From positions 140,290 to 204,289 of the forward strand of contig CAWIXM010000012.1 in assembly GCA_963840055.1 (NCBI GenBank): a DNA stretch of 64,000 nucleotides. The letters run 5' to 3'. Shown in pieces: positions 45,599 to 53,254 of this stretch. A program made the translations under genes and the position numbers. This stretch comes from Rhodoplanes sp963840055 (lineage in GTDB: Bacteria; Pseudomonadota; Alphaproteobacteria; Rhizobiales; Xanthobacteraceae). Position 1 is the first letter of the stretch; every line of letters begins with the position of its first letter. The notes beneath the pieces are model-generated. The model had not been told where the DNA came from. It saw nothing but the letters and a program-made list of their open reading frames with translations, and made no database searches.

Positions 45599-46612
45599 TC
45601 AGCGAATGGCCTGCGAGCTCGACGGCAGCTCGGCGGTTCCTGCGGCTTCCGGACCCTGCTTGTGAGCGTGGTTGGGCTTGTTCTTCGCCAGCACCACGAC
45701 ACGGGTCCCGACAGTCACGCGCTGATACAAGTCTTCAATGTCGGCGTTGGTGAGCCGGATGCAGCCCGAAGAGACGAAGGTTCCGATCGTCGAGGGCTGA
45801 TTGGTGCCGTGGATGCGGTAAATCGATTTACCGAGGTAGAGCGCACGCGCGCCGAGCGGACTGCTTTCGCCGCCCGCCATGAAGCGCGGCAGATAGGGCT
45901 GGCGCTCGATCATCTCGGGGGGCGGGTGCCAGTCCGGCCATTCGGCCATCTTGCTGACGCGCTCGACCCCCGACCACGTGAAGCCTTCGCGCCCCACCCC
46001 GATGCCGTAGCGCATCGCCTTGCCGTCGCCGAGCACGAGATAGAGGAAGGTGTTGGGCGTATCGACGATGATCGTTCCTGCCGGCTCAGTCGTCGGAAAA
46101 GTCACGAGCTGTCGCTGCAGATGGGGCGACAGCTGCTTCGGTTTGCCTTCTTCCGGACGGTAGTCCGGCGGGAATGCCGCATAGGCATTGCTCGCGGGCA
46201 ACGCTTTCGGCGCGCCGATCGAGCCCGTCGGTGTGTCGGCCGGAGGCGAAGTGGGCGCGGCGGGCGCAGCATAGGGACCGTTCGCCCGCGGAGGAGAGAT
46301 GTCGCCCGGCGGACGGACCGGCTCTTCCCAACCGCTGTTCGCGCCCGTTACGGAGTAACCGCGCGGAGCGGACCCGGGACGGTCAGCCGGATACGCGGAG
46401 CGGTTCCGATAGGAAGCCGTAGGCGGCGGCGCGGGAACCGCGGGCTCAGCGGCCGCTCCGGGCGGCGGCAGCGGCTGCGCCTCGTAATCGTCGTAGACCG
46501 GCGCGCCGCGATATGGGCCGGGCGCGGGGCCCGGCGGATAAGGCTGCGCTGATGCCTGCACCGCGAATGCGGCGAGGCCGGTCGCAAGGACAACCAAATA
46601 CTTCGTATGCAA
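45599..46612 (-). CDS. L,D-transpeptidase (YkuD domain) with Pro-rich N-terminal region
   Basis: About 337 residues from a TTG start at 46612, which has a GGGGGAAAG site; no in-frame ATG gives a proper signal peptide. MHTKYLVVLATGLAAFAVQASA is a signal sequence. Residues about 22-160 are Pro/Ala-rich low complexity. The YkuD domain (about 175-315) has the catalytic His and Cys in IHGTNQPSTIGTFVSSGCIRL. It would cross-link peptidoglycan or attach proteins to it in the periplasm. A 15-base tandem duplication covers the ribosome-binding site. Confidence 0.87.
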   Translation of the reverse strand: MHTKYLVVLATGLAAFAVQASAQPYPPGPAPGPYRGAPVYDDYEAQPLPPPGAAAEPAVPAPPPTASYRNRSAYPADRPGSAPRGYSVTGANSGWEEPVRPPGDISPPRANGPYAAPAAPTSPPADTPTGSIGAPKALPASNAYAAFPPDYRPEEGKPKQLSPHLQRQLVTFPTTEPAGTIIVDTPNTFLYLVLGDGKAMRYGIGVGREGFTWSGVERVSKMAEWPDWHPPPEMIERQPYLPRFMAGGESSPLGARALYLGKSIYRIHGTNQPSTIGTFVSSGCIRLTNADIEDLYQRVTVGTRVVVLAKNKPNHAHKQGPEAAGTAELPSSSQAIR

Positions 46613-46613
46613 G

Positions 46614-46643
46614 TGGCTTTCCCCCTTCTGGCTTTCCCCCTTC
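46614..46643 (-). repeat. Tandem duplication of a ribosome-binding sequence
   Basis: On the minus strand GAAGGGGGAAAGCCA occurs twice in direct succession, ending one base before the TTG start of the L,D-transpeptidase. Two Shine-Dalgarno-like GGGGGA stretches result. Confidence 0.8.
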
Positions 46644-46810
46644 GATACTCGCCCCCGATTTTGCCGGCGTTGTGGGAAGAAGATAGGGCAGGAACAAGGC
46701 GAAATCGCGCTCGCGCCACGTCCCGGCCATTCGCCGGCCCTGGGATTATGGCATTGCAAGCATTAAGAGAAAGGTAACGATACCGGCGCGCGCGGACGCG
46801 GGGTGGCGGC

Positions 46811-47440
46811 TCAGGAGAGAGGCTTCGACTCGCGCCCCGGAGGGGCCGTGTCAGGGGAAGGATTCTTGTTTGTCTCCGCCGAAGCCCGGACGGCCGCATA
46901 GCGCGTCATCAGCGGATACTGCAGGGCGGCAAAAATGAAGGTGAGCGGGACGAAGCCGAACAGCTTGAACTTCACCCAGAGGTCGGTGCTTTGCGTGCGC
47001 CAGATCAGCTCGTTCAGCGCGGCGAGCGCGAAAAAGAACGCCGCCCACCGCGCCGCGAGCTTGCGCCAGCCTTCATCGGTGAGATCGAATACGGAATCGA
47101 ACACCACTGCCAGCAGCGGCTTGTCGAAGGCGAGCCCGACCGCCAGCACCGTCCCGAACAACGCGTAAATGATCGTCGGCTTGACCTTGATGAAGGTCTC
47201 GTCATGCAGGACGAGGGTAAGGCCGCCGAACACGAGCACGACGAAAGCCGAGACCATGGGCATGATCGGCCAGCGCCGCGTCCGCATGAAACCCACGAGC
47301 AACGCGGCAACGACCGCGATCATGAAGGCGGCGGTCGCGGCGAAAATTCCAAACCAGGCATAGGCGGCAAAGAACAGCACCAGCGGCCCGACATCGAGCA
47401 CGAGCTTGAGGCCTGGACTGAGCGGCCGCGTCGGCTTCAT
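46811..47440 (-). CDS. yciB: Septation protein A / inner membrane-spanning protein YciB
   Basis: 209 residues from ATG 47440 (MKPTRPLSPGLKL). Five or so transmembrane helices with the YciB/IspZ pattern DVGPLVLFFAAYAWFGIFAATAAFM, KPTIIYALFGTVLAVG and FFALAALNELIWRTQSTDLWVKFKLFG. Implicated in cell-envelope synthesis and septation. In many relatives it directly follows ftsY; here it is 3.6 kb away on the opposite strand. Confidence 0.92.
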   Translation of the reverse strand: MKPTRPLSPGLKLVLDVGPLVLFFAAYAWFGIFAATAAFMIAVVAALLVGFMRTRRWPIMPMVSAFVVLVFGGLTLVLHDETFIKVKPTIIYALFGTVLAVGLAFDKPLLAVVFDSVFDLTDEGWRKLAARWAAFFFALAALNELIWRTQSTDLWVKFKLFGFVPLTFIFAALQYPLMTRYAAVRASAETNKNPSPDTAPPGRESKPLS

Positions 47441-47555
47441 GGAGGTGCCTTCTTCCTCGCCTCGTGGCAAGTGGGTGGCGGATCCGGCGACGAAGCACGT
47501 ATCACCCGCGGGGCGCGGCGGCAATTCGCCAACCGGCTGCAACCCAAGGACCTGT

Positions 47556-47586
47556 TTGACACACGGATGTGTTTGCCTGTTATAAG
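47556..47586 (+). promoter_or_regulatory. Candidate promoter for the 81-residue hypothetical gene
   Basis: TTGACA and TATAAG with a 19-base spacer (or TTATAA with 18), about 78 bases before the start codon. The -35 is a perfect consensus; spacing is slightly long. Confidence 0.4.
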
Positions 47587-47663
47587 CCGTGCGCTATGGC
47601 AGTAAAAAAAACCCGCCGAAAGAAAAGTCCTATTGATAATGGCTGCGGCAACAGGGATCGGCA

Positions 47664-47909
47664 ATGTCGGATTTTAGTATCAAGGATTTCCTCGACCGGT
47701 TGAACACTCTCGGGCTGATGTTATCGGCGGCGCGTCTGGCCGACGGGAGCATTCGATTGAATCAGTGGCGCGGAATGAATTTTTACGAGAATGAAGCTGA
47801 GATCAACGATGTTTGGATGAGCAATATGGCGGGCCATGATACGCGGATGCAGGACGTCGCGCGCTATCTTGAGCTGACGCAGAGCCGCAATCGATCCGTG
47901 CGGTCCTGA
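47664..47909 (+). CDS. Conserved-looking hypothetical protein, 81 residues
   Basis: I do not recognise the family. The protein starts MSDFSIKDFLDRLNTLGLML, is soluble and slightly charged, with the centre INDVWMSNMAGHDTRMQDVARYL. No membrane segment or metal motif. A plausible sigma-70 promoter lies upstream, and codon use is less GC-biased than its neighbours, compatible with transfer or a small regulatory protein. It stands alone on the plus strand. Confidence 0.55.
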   Translation: MSDFSIKDFLDRLNTLGLMLSAARLADGSIRLNQWRGMNFYENEAEINDVWMSNMAGHDTRMQDVARYLELTQSRNRSVRS

Positions 47910-48029
47910 TCATTTCTAACCATTCGACAGCGGTTGTGCCGTCGTTATTTTGCAGCGCCAATTAGAACGGCTGACTGCTGGATATTACCTAGAGCAGCTT
48001 ACCGATCTGGGATCGCTTGCAGCGATTAG

Positions 48030-48476
48030 CTAGGCGTGTTGGTGCGCTCCTTTGTGGCGCCGGTGCGGGTGCTCCCGATCGATCGGGATCATCACCAGGT
48101 TGCCGTGACGGACGCCGCGTTCCGCGATGATATGATCGGCGAGGTGCTCGACTCGATTAGTCGCGCCCTTGAGCACGTTCACCTCCAGGCAGCTCTTCTC
48201 GTCGAGGTGTACGTGCATCGTCGCGAGCGTCAGCTCGTGATGCCCATGCATTTCCTTCACGAGCCGTCTTGAGAGGTCGCGGGCGGCGTGGTCGTACACA
48301 TACACGACGGCTGCGACGCAGTCGCCGCGTTGGTTCGAACGCTGCCGGTCTTGGGCGATGCCGGCGCGAGCCAAGTCACGGAGCGCCTCCGAGCGGTTCT
48401 GATAACCGCGCCGCGCGATGAGCCGATCAACATCTTCCATCAGCTCGTCGTCGATCGTAATCGTAATTCGCTGCAT
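48030..48476 (-). CDS. nikR: Nickel-responsive regulator NikR
   Basis: 148 residues from ATG 48476 (MQRITITIDDELMEDVDRLI); a longer in-frame reading adds about 94 residues with no family match. N-terminal ribbon-helix-helix DNA-binding domain (1-45), then an ACT-like domain. The square-planar nickel ligands of E. coli NikR (H76, H87, H89, C95) correspond to H77, H88, H90 and C96 here, in ATMHVHLDEKSCLEV. The C-terminus is His-rich (HPHRRHKGAHQHA), unusual length for NikR. No nik transporter genes are adjacent, and I find no GTATGA-N16-TCATAC site nearby. Confidence 0.92.
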   Translation of the reverse strand: MQRITITIDDELMEDVDRLIARRGYQNRSEALRDLARAGIAQDRQRSNQRGDCVAAVVYVYDHAARDLSRRLVKEMHGHHELTLATMHVHLDEKSCLEVNVLKGATNRVEHLADHIIAERGVRHGNLVMIPIDREHPHRRHKGAHQHA

Positions 48477-48822
48477 CGTTTCCTCTCGGACGTTCGTCCC
48501 AAGGCCTGCCAGGCGATCGGCGCGGGACTTTGCGCTGATAGTGCGACAGGCGGAGGGGATAAACAAACCGGACGGCGGGCGATGGCTCGCCACCGGCTGG
48601 CTACCGAACGAAAGCGTCTGCTCCTGGCGATACCTGCCGGCCATGGGATCGATTAACGAACGATATTTCACCGCGGGCGCCGCCGAGGCGTCCCGGACGA
48701 AGCGCAGACAGCTCCCGCGCGCTGATTTCTTACGGGCGCTCGGCTGCGCATTCGCCAATGGGTTACTCGAGCCTTACCGCGCGAGCGCCTGTTTGCGCGG
48801 TCGTCATCAACCCTGGCGCTCC
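48477..48822. other. Region upstream of nikR
   Basis: 346 bases between the glycosidase stop and the nikR start, both minus strand. No convincing gene or NikR palindrome seen; GC content stays high. Confidence 0.45.
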
Positions 48823-51531
48823 TTACTCGGCCGCCTCGCGGACCGTTTGTGCGCTCCAGAAGGCAGGGATGTCCTTGCGGTAATGGCGCAGCACAAGATT
48901 GGCGATCAGCCCGGTCCATCCGGTCTGGTGCGATGCGCCCAGCCCCTGTCCCGTCTCGGCGTGGAAATACTCGTAGAACAACAAAAGGTCCCGCCAATGC
49001 GGGTCGGCGCGGAACGGCGGTTGGCTTTGCATCGCCGGCACTATGCCATCGCCATTGCGCCGATAGAGATTGGCGACCCTCTCGGCGAGCAAGTTGGCGA
49101 CGCCGTTGAGGGTCAAGCGGCGATTATCGAGGCAGGGCACGGCGACAGTGAATTCGTCGCCGAGGAAGCGGTGAAACTTCTCGATCGATTGGATCAGCAT
49201 ATAGTTGACCGGCAGCCAGATCGGCCCGCGCCAATTTGAATTCCCGCCGAACAGGCCCGAGTTCGATTCCCCGGGAACATATTCGATCATCGCCGTGCCG
49301 ACGCCGGGCAGCACGCCGAGATCGCGATGACGCTCATGGATCTTGCTGACGCTGCGCACGCCGAACGGCGACAGAAACTGCTCTTCGTCCAACAGGCGGG
49401 TAAGGATCGGCTGGATCATCGTGTGATCGACGACGGAGAGCAGATGCTCGCTGCGTTCGTTCTCCCAATCCGGACAGGCGCAGACATAGTGGCCGCGGAA
49501 CAGGCCGCCCTTATGCACGTGCAAGCGGTTGGCGAAACGCGGCGCCCGGCCCATAAGGCGGTGGTCGACGACTTCGGTGGCAAACAGCGGAATAAGGCCC
49601 ACCATCGAGTAGACGTCGATATGACACCAGGACTCGTCAGGTGCGACGATCAGATCCTTGAAGAAGCCGGCCTCCGCATCCCAAAGCGGGGTTCGTCCGG
49701 TCGCGTATCCCGACAACGCGTCGCATATGCCGAGGAATTGCTCATAGGTCTGGATCGCCATGTCCTCGTAGTCGGGATCGCCATGCGTCAGCTCAAGCGC
49801 GATCACGGTCATGTTGAGGGCGAACATCGCCATCCAGCCGGTGGCGTCGGCCTGTTTGAGCTTGTAGCCGAACGGTAATGGCTGCGAGCGGTCGAACACG
49901 GAGATATTGTCGAGGCCGAGGAAGCCGCCCTCGAAGATGTTGTGGCCGTCGGCGTCCTTGCGGTTGATCCACCAGGCGTAATTGAGCAGCAGCTTGTGAA
50001 AGACGCGCTGCAGGAAATCGTGGTCGCCGCGGCCGCGCTGCACGCGTTCTGCGCGGAACGCTTTGAGCGCCGCAAGGGCGTGGACCGGCGGGTTCACATC
50101 GCCGAAGTTCCATTCATAGGCCGGTATCTGGCCGTTCGGGTGCAGATACCGTTCGCTCAGCATCAGCTCGATCTGGTCCTTGGCGAAGTCCACGTCGATC
50201 AAGGCAAGCGCGCCGCAATGGAAGGCGAGGTCCCAGGCGGCGAACCAGGGATATTCCCAGGCGTCGGGCATCGAGATCACGTCGCCCGCCTTCATGTGCT
50301 TCCATGAGGCGTTCCGCCCGCGCAGGCGCGACGCCGGCGGCGGGTAAAGGTCGCCCTTCAGCCAGCGCTCGACCTCATAGTGGAAGAACTGTTTGGTCCA
50401 GATCATTCCGGCTAGCGCTTGACGCACGATACGCAAGTCCTCGGCGTCGCCGTCTGGGAGAAGATCACGATAGAACGCGTTGGCCTCCGCCTCGCGCGCG
50501 GCGAAAACCGCGTCGCTGCGGGCGAAGGGCGCGGCGATCGGCTGAGCCGAGAGCACAAGTTCGATCTGCGCGCTTTCGCCCGGCGCTAGCGAAAATTGGT
50601 TCCAACACGCGAACTTTGTGCCTTCGCCGGCCGGATTGACGGCATCGGCGGCGGCTTCGACGACGCGCCGGTGGAACGCATCCTTGACATAAGGCGTGAT
50701 GTTGGGCTGGCCCCACAGGCCCTGGTCATTGGTTTCGTTGTCGGTGAATAGGAGCTCGGCGCGGTTGCGGCCATAAAGCCAGTAGCTGCCGATCTCGTCA
50801 TGCTCCGCCTCCACCGCCCAAGCGGCGCCCTCGGGCGGATCGACGGCGCGGATCGACGGCTCGGCCGCGCCGGCGCTCCACGACCAGGTATTGTGGAACC
50901 AGAGCGTCGGCAAAAGATGCAGCTCAGCCGTTTCCGGACCGCGATTGGTGGCAATGACGCGAATATGGATTTCGTCCGGGCTTGCCTTGGCGTAGACGAC
51001 CTCCGCGTCGAAATAGCGGTTATCGTCGAACGCTCCCGTATCGAGCGGATTGAAGGGCGGGTCGTGACGGGTGCGGCGTGCGTTCTCTTCGACGAGGGCG
51101 GTGTATGGAAATGCGCCCTGCGGATATTTGTAGAGGTAGCGCAGCAAACTGTGGCTCGGCGTCGCGTCGAGATAGAAGTAGTACTCCTTCACGTCTTCGC
51201 CGCGGTTGCCTTGCGGGCCGGTCAGTCCGAAGGCGCGCTCTTTGAGGGATGGGTCGCGGCCGTTCCACAGCGCGAGCGCGAAGCACAGGTGTTGTTGCTC
51301 GTCGCTGATGCCGCCGAGGCCGTCCTCGCTCCAGCGATAGGCGCGCGAGCGCGCCTGATCATGAGGGAGGTGGCCCCATGCGTCGCCGTGCGGACTGTAA
51401 TCCTCGCGCACGGTTCCCCAGGCGCGTTCGGACAGATAGGGGCCCCATAGGCGCCAGTTCTCCGTGCCGAGGCGCTGGTTTTCCAGACGGACGCGTTCAG
51501 GATTGAGGCGGCCGGTGCTGGTCATCATCAT
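48823..51531 (-). CDS. GH63/MGH1-type glycoside hydrolase
   Basis: About 902 residues. A cytosolic glucosidase-like protein: no signal peptide. N-terminal part (about 1-330) begins WRLWGPYLSERAWGTVREDYS; the (alpha/alpha)6 barrel follows, with PDAWEYPWFAAWDLAFHCGAL, LLNYAWWINRKDADGHNIFEGGFLG and SNSGLFGGNSNWRGPIWLPVNY split along its length. This architecture is that of GH63 relatives acting on alpha-glucosides, mannosyl- or glucosylglycerate. Three consecutive ATG codons begin the gene; GGGAG fits the second or third (51528, 51525). It lies downstream of a glucose-dehydrogenase-like SDR on the same strand. Confidence 0.85.
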   Translation of the reverse strand: MMMTSTGRLNPERVRLENQRLGTENWRLWGPYLSERAWGTVREDYSPHGDAWGHLPHDQARSRAYRWSEDGLGGISDEQQHLCFALALWNGRDPSLKERAFGLTGPQGNRGEDVKEYYFYLDATPSHSLLRYLYKYPQGAFPYTALVEENARRTRHDPPFNPLDTGAFDDNRYFDAEVVYAKASPDEIHIRVIATNRGPETAELHLLPTLWFHNTWSWSAGAAEPSIRAVDPPEGAAWAVEAEHDEIGSYWLYGRNRAELLFTDNETNDQGLWGQPNITPYVKDAFHRRVVEAAADAVNPAGEGTKFACWNQFSLAPGESAQIELVLSAQPIAAPFARSDAVFAAREAEANAFYRDLLPDGDAEDLRIVRQALAGMIWTKQFFHYEVERWLKGDLYPPPASRLRGRNASWKHMKAGDVISMPDAWEYPWFAAWDLAFHCGALALIDVDFAKDQIELMLSERYLHPNGQIPAYEWNFGDVNPPVHALAALKAFRAERVQRGRGDHDFLQRVFHKLLLNYAWWINRKDADGHNIFEGGFLGLDNISVFDRSQPLPFGYKLKQADATGWMAMFALNMTVIALELTHGDPDYEDMAIQTYEQFLGICDALSGYATGRTPLWDAEAGFFKDLIVAPDESWCHIDVYSMVGLIPLFATEVVDHRLMGRAPRFANRLHVHKGGLFRGHYVCACPDWENERSEHLLSVVDHTMIQPILTRLLDEEQFLSPFGVRSVSKIHERHRDLGVLPGVGTAMIEYVPGESNSGLFGGNSNWRGPIWLPVNYMLIQSIEKFHRFLGDEFTVAVPCLDNRRLTLNGVANLLAERVANLYRRNGDGIVPAMQSQPPFRADPHWRDLLLFYEYFHAETGQGLGASHQTGWTGLIANLVLRHYRKDIPAFWSAQTVREAAE

Positions 51532-51665
51532 TCTCCCGCTGACTGGGCAAGGTGGTCGGCGACGCGAAGCGCCCAAGCATAGATCGTACGCGCCCGGTTG
51601 ACACGGCTCGATCGCGGCAAAGCGCCGTTGTCGACCACATTAAGATTACTCATGCCGTGGTCATC

Positions 51666-52542
51666 TCAGCCTCCGGTCTCGAAGCCGGGATAGAGCGTCA
51701 TGCCGCCATCGACATAGAGCGTCGCGCCGGTGATGTAGTCGGAGTCATCGGAGGCGAGCCACACCGCCGCGCGCGCGATGTCGTCGACCTCGCCGATGCG
51801 CTTGTAGGGCACGAGCCTCATCAGCTCGGCATAGGCTTCGCGCGTGCTCCAGGCCTCCATGTTGATCGGCGTGCGCACGGCGCCGGGACTGATCGCATTG
51901 ACGCGGATGCGGATAGGGCGCGACCTCCTGGGCGATCGACATCATCATCATCGAAATGCCGCCTTTGCTCGCCGCATAGTTCACATGCCCCGCCCACGGG
52001 ATCACGTCGTGCACCGAGGAGATGCAGATGATCTTGCCGGCGGCGCATGAGACGCCAGGTTTTACGCCTATCCGCTTGAACAGACGCACCGCCTCGCGGG
52101 CACACAGGAACTGGCCGGTCAGATTCACCCCGATCACGGTGTTCCATTGCGCGAGCGTCATCTCGTCGAAAGGCGCGTCCTTTTGCAGGCCGGCATTGTT
52201 GACGAGGATGTCGATGCCGCCGAACTCGGCTTCCATGCGCGCGAACATCGCGCGGACCTCGTCTTCTTTGGAGACGTCGGCGCGGTGCGCATAGGCCTTG
52301 TTGTCGCCGCAACGCTTGACCTCTTCGACGATCTTCTCCGCCTGGGCATCGTCGCTGATATAATTGACGACCACATCGGCGCCGGCATGGCCAAGCCCGA
52401 TGGCGATGCCGCGCCCGATTCCCGACGAAGCGCCGGTCACCAGCGCTTTCTGGCCCTTGAGCTTGCGGTCGATCGGACAGGACGGCATCACGACCGGCGG
52501 CAGCGTCTCATCCTCGGTTGGCGGAATCGTTTTCACATCCAT
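51666..52542 (-). CDS. Glucose 1-dehydrogenase-like SDR oxidoreductase (frameshifted)
   Basis: About 292 residues after correction. Classical SDR: cofactor motif TGASSGIGRGIA (about 37-48), NNAG, catalytic Ser/Tyr/Lys in ISSVHDVIPWAGHVNYAASKGG, and ending DYITGATLYVDGGMTLYPGF as in Bacillus-type glucose 1-dehydrogenases. The frame breaks at about 51911 where one G too many lies in GCGGATA; removing it gives A-P-Y-R-I-R-V-N-A-I-S-P-G. Operon with the glycosidase 134 bases downstream suggests oxidation of the released sugar. Confidence 0.85.
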
Positions 52543-52831
52543 GTGTGCGCTCCCTATGTGCTCGTCGGCGCGGGTGTCGCCGGCAGGTCAGTACGCATGA
52601 TCTCTCGATACGCCGCGCAGAGAAAATAGCGGCTCGCTCTCAATTCCATGACGCTCGGCTATCGACGCGACCGGCCGCCGCGGATTCTGCCACATAGCGC
52701 GCGGCTATCGAAGCTATTCGCGGCCGGTATTTCCTCTCGCGAGAAAACTTGATGAAAGTTGATGGCGCACCCCCGCGCCGGAAGACGCCGGATGCGCTAG
52801 GTCAGCCTGTAAGAAACGAAGGAGACCGACG

Positions 52832-53122
52832 ATGGAAAAGCCGATGGCTCTGACGCTCGCCGCCGCCCTCGCTGCGGCCGTGTCCGGCGCGGTCGCGAGC
52901 GCCCCTGCGCAGTCCGCCTCGCCGACGCCCGCTCCGCAACCAACCTACAAGTTCGAGAAATGTTACGGGATTGTGAAGAGCGGCAAGAACGACTGTGCGA
53001 CCGCCACCAGCTCATGCGCCGGCACCGCCAAGCGGGACAATCAGCCCGACGCCTGGGTCTATGTGCCGACCGGCACCTGCGACAAAATCGTCGGCGGCAG
53101 CGCACAGCCGAAGCAGTCGTGA
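52832..53122 (+). CDS. DUF2282 family protein (bufferin BufA-type peptide precursor), orphan
   Basis: 96 residues with an N-terminal signal sequence (MALTLAAALAAAVSGAVASA), then a core with four cysteines at 44, 55, 62 and 83 in the family pattern KCYGIVKSGKNDC...SCAGTAKRDNQPDAWVYVPTGTC. DUF2282 peptides are known as precursors of copper-binding bufferins when DUF692 and DUF2063-type genes modify their cysteines. A strong AAGGAG site precedes the start. Neither modification gene is in the window, so this is an orphan precursor, or one served in trans, or a relative with unmodified Cys. Confidence 0.82.
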   Translation: MEKPMALTLAAALAAAVSGAVASAPAQSASPTPAPQPTYKFEKCYGIVKSGKNDCATATSSCAGTAKRDNQPDAWVYVPTGTCDKIVGGSAQPKQS

Positions 53123-53254
53123 GCCGGCCGCCGGTGTGCGGGAACGTGCGCAACTCGCGAGCCTGAACCCGTAGCTCTGTTTGTGAGTATAAATTCCGGT
53201 GCAGCCAAGCCCTGCCCGGCAAGGTCAGCGAGTTGAACACATGTTGTCGGACGT

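Noticed and set aside
47596..47703. 35-codon basic ORF (MAVKKTRRKKSPIDNG...) ahead of the 81-residue gene
   Set aside because: It overlaps the real start in another frame and lacks a ribosome-binding site; a leader peptide is possible but unsupported.
48030..48758. NikR read with a 94-residue N-terminal extension
   Set aside because: The extension is low-complexity, and the ribbon-helix-helix domain starts exactly at the internal ATG 48476.
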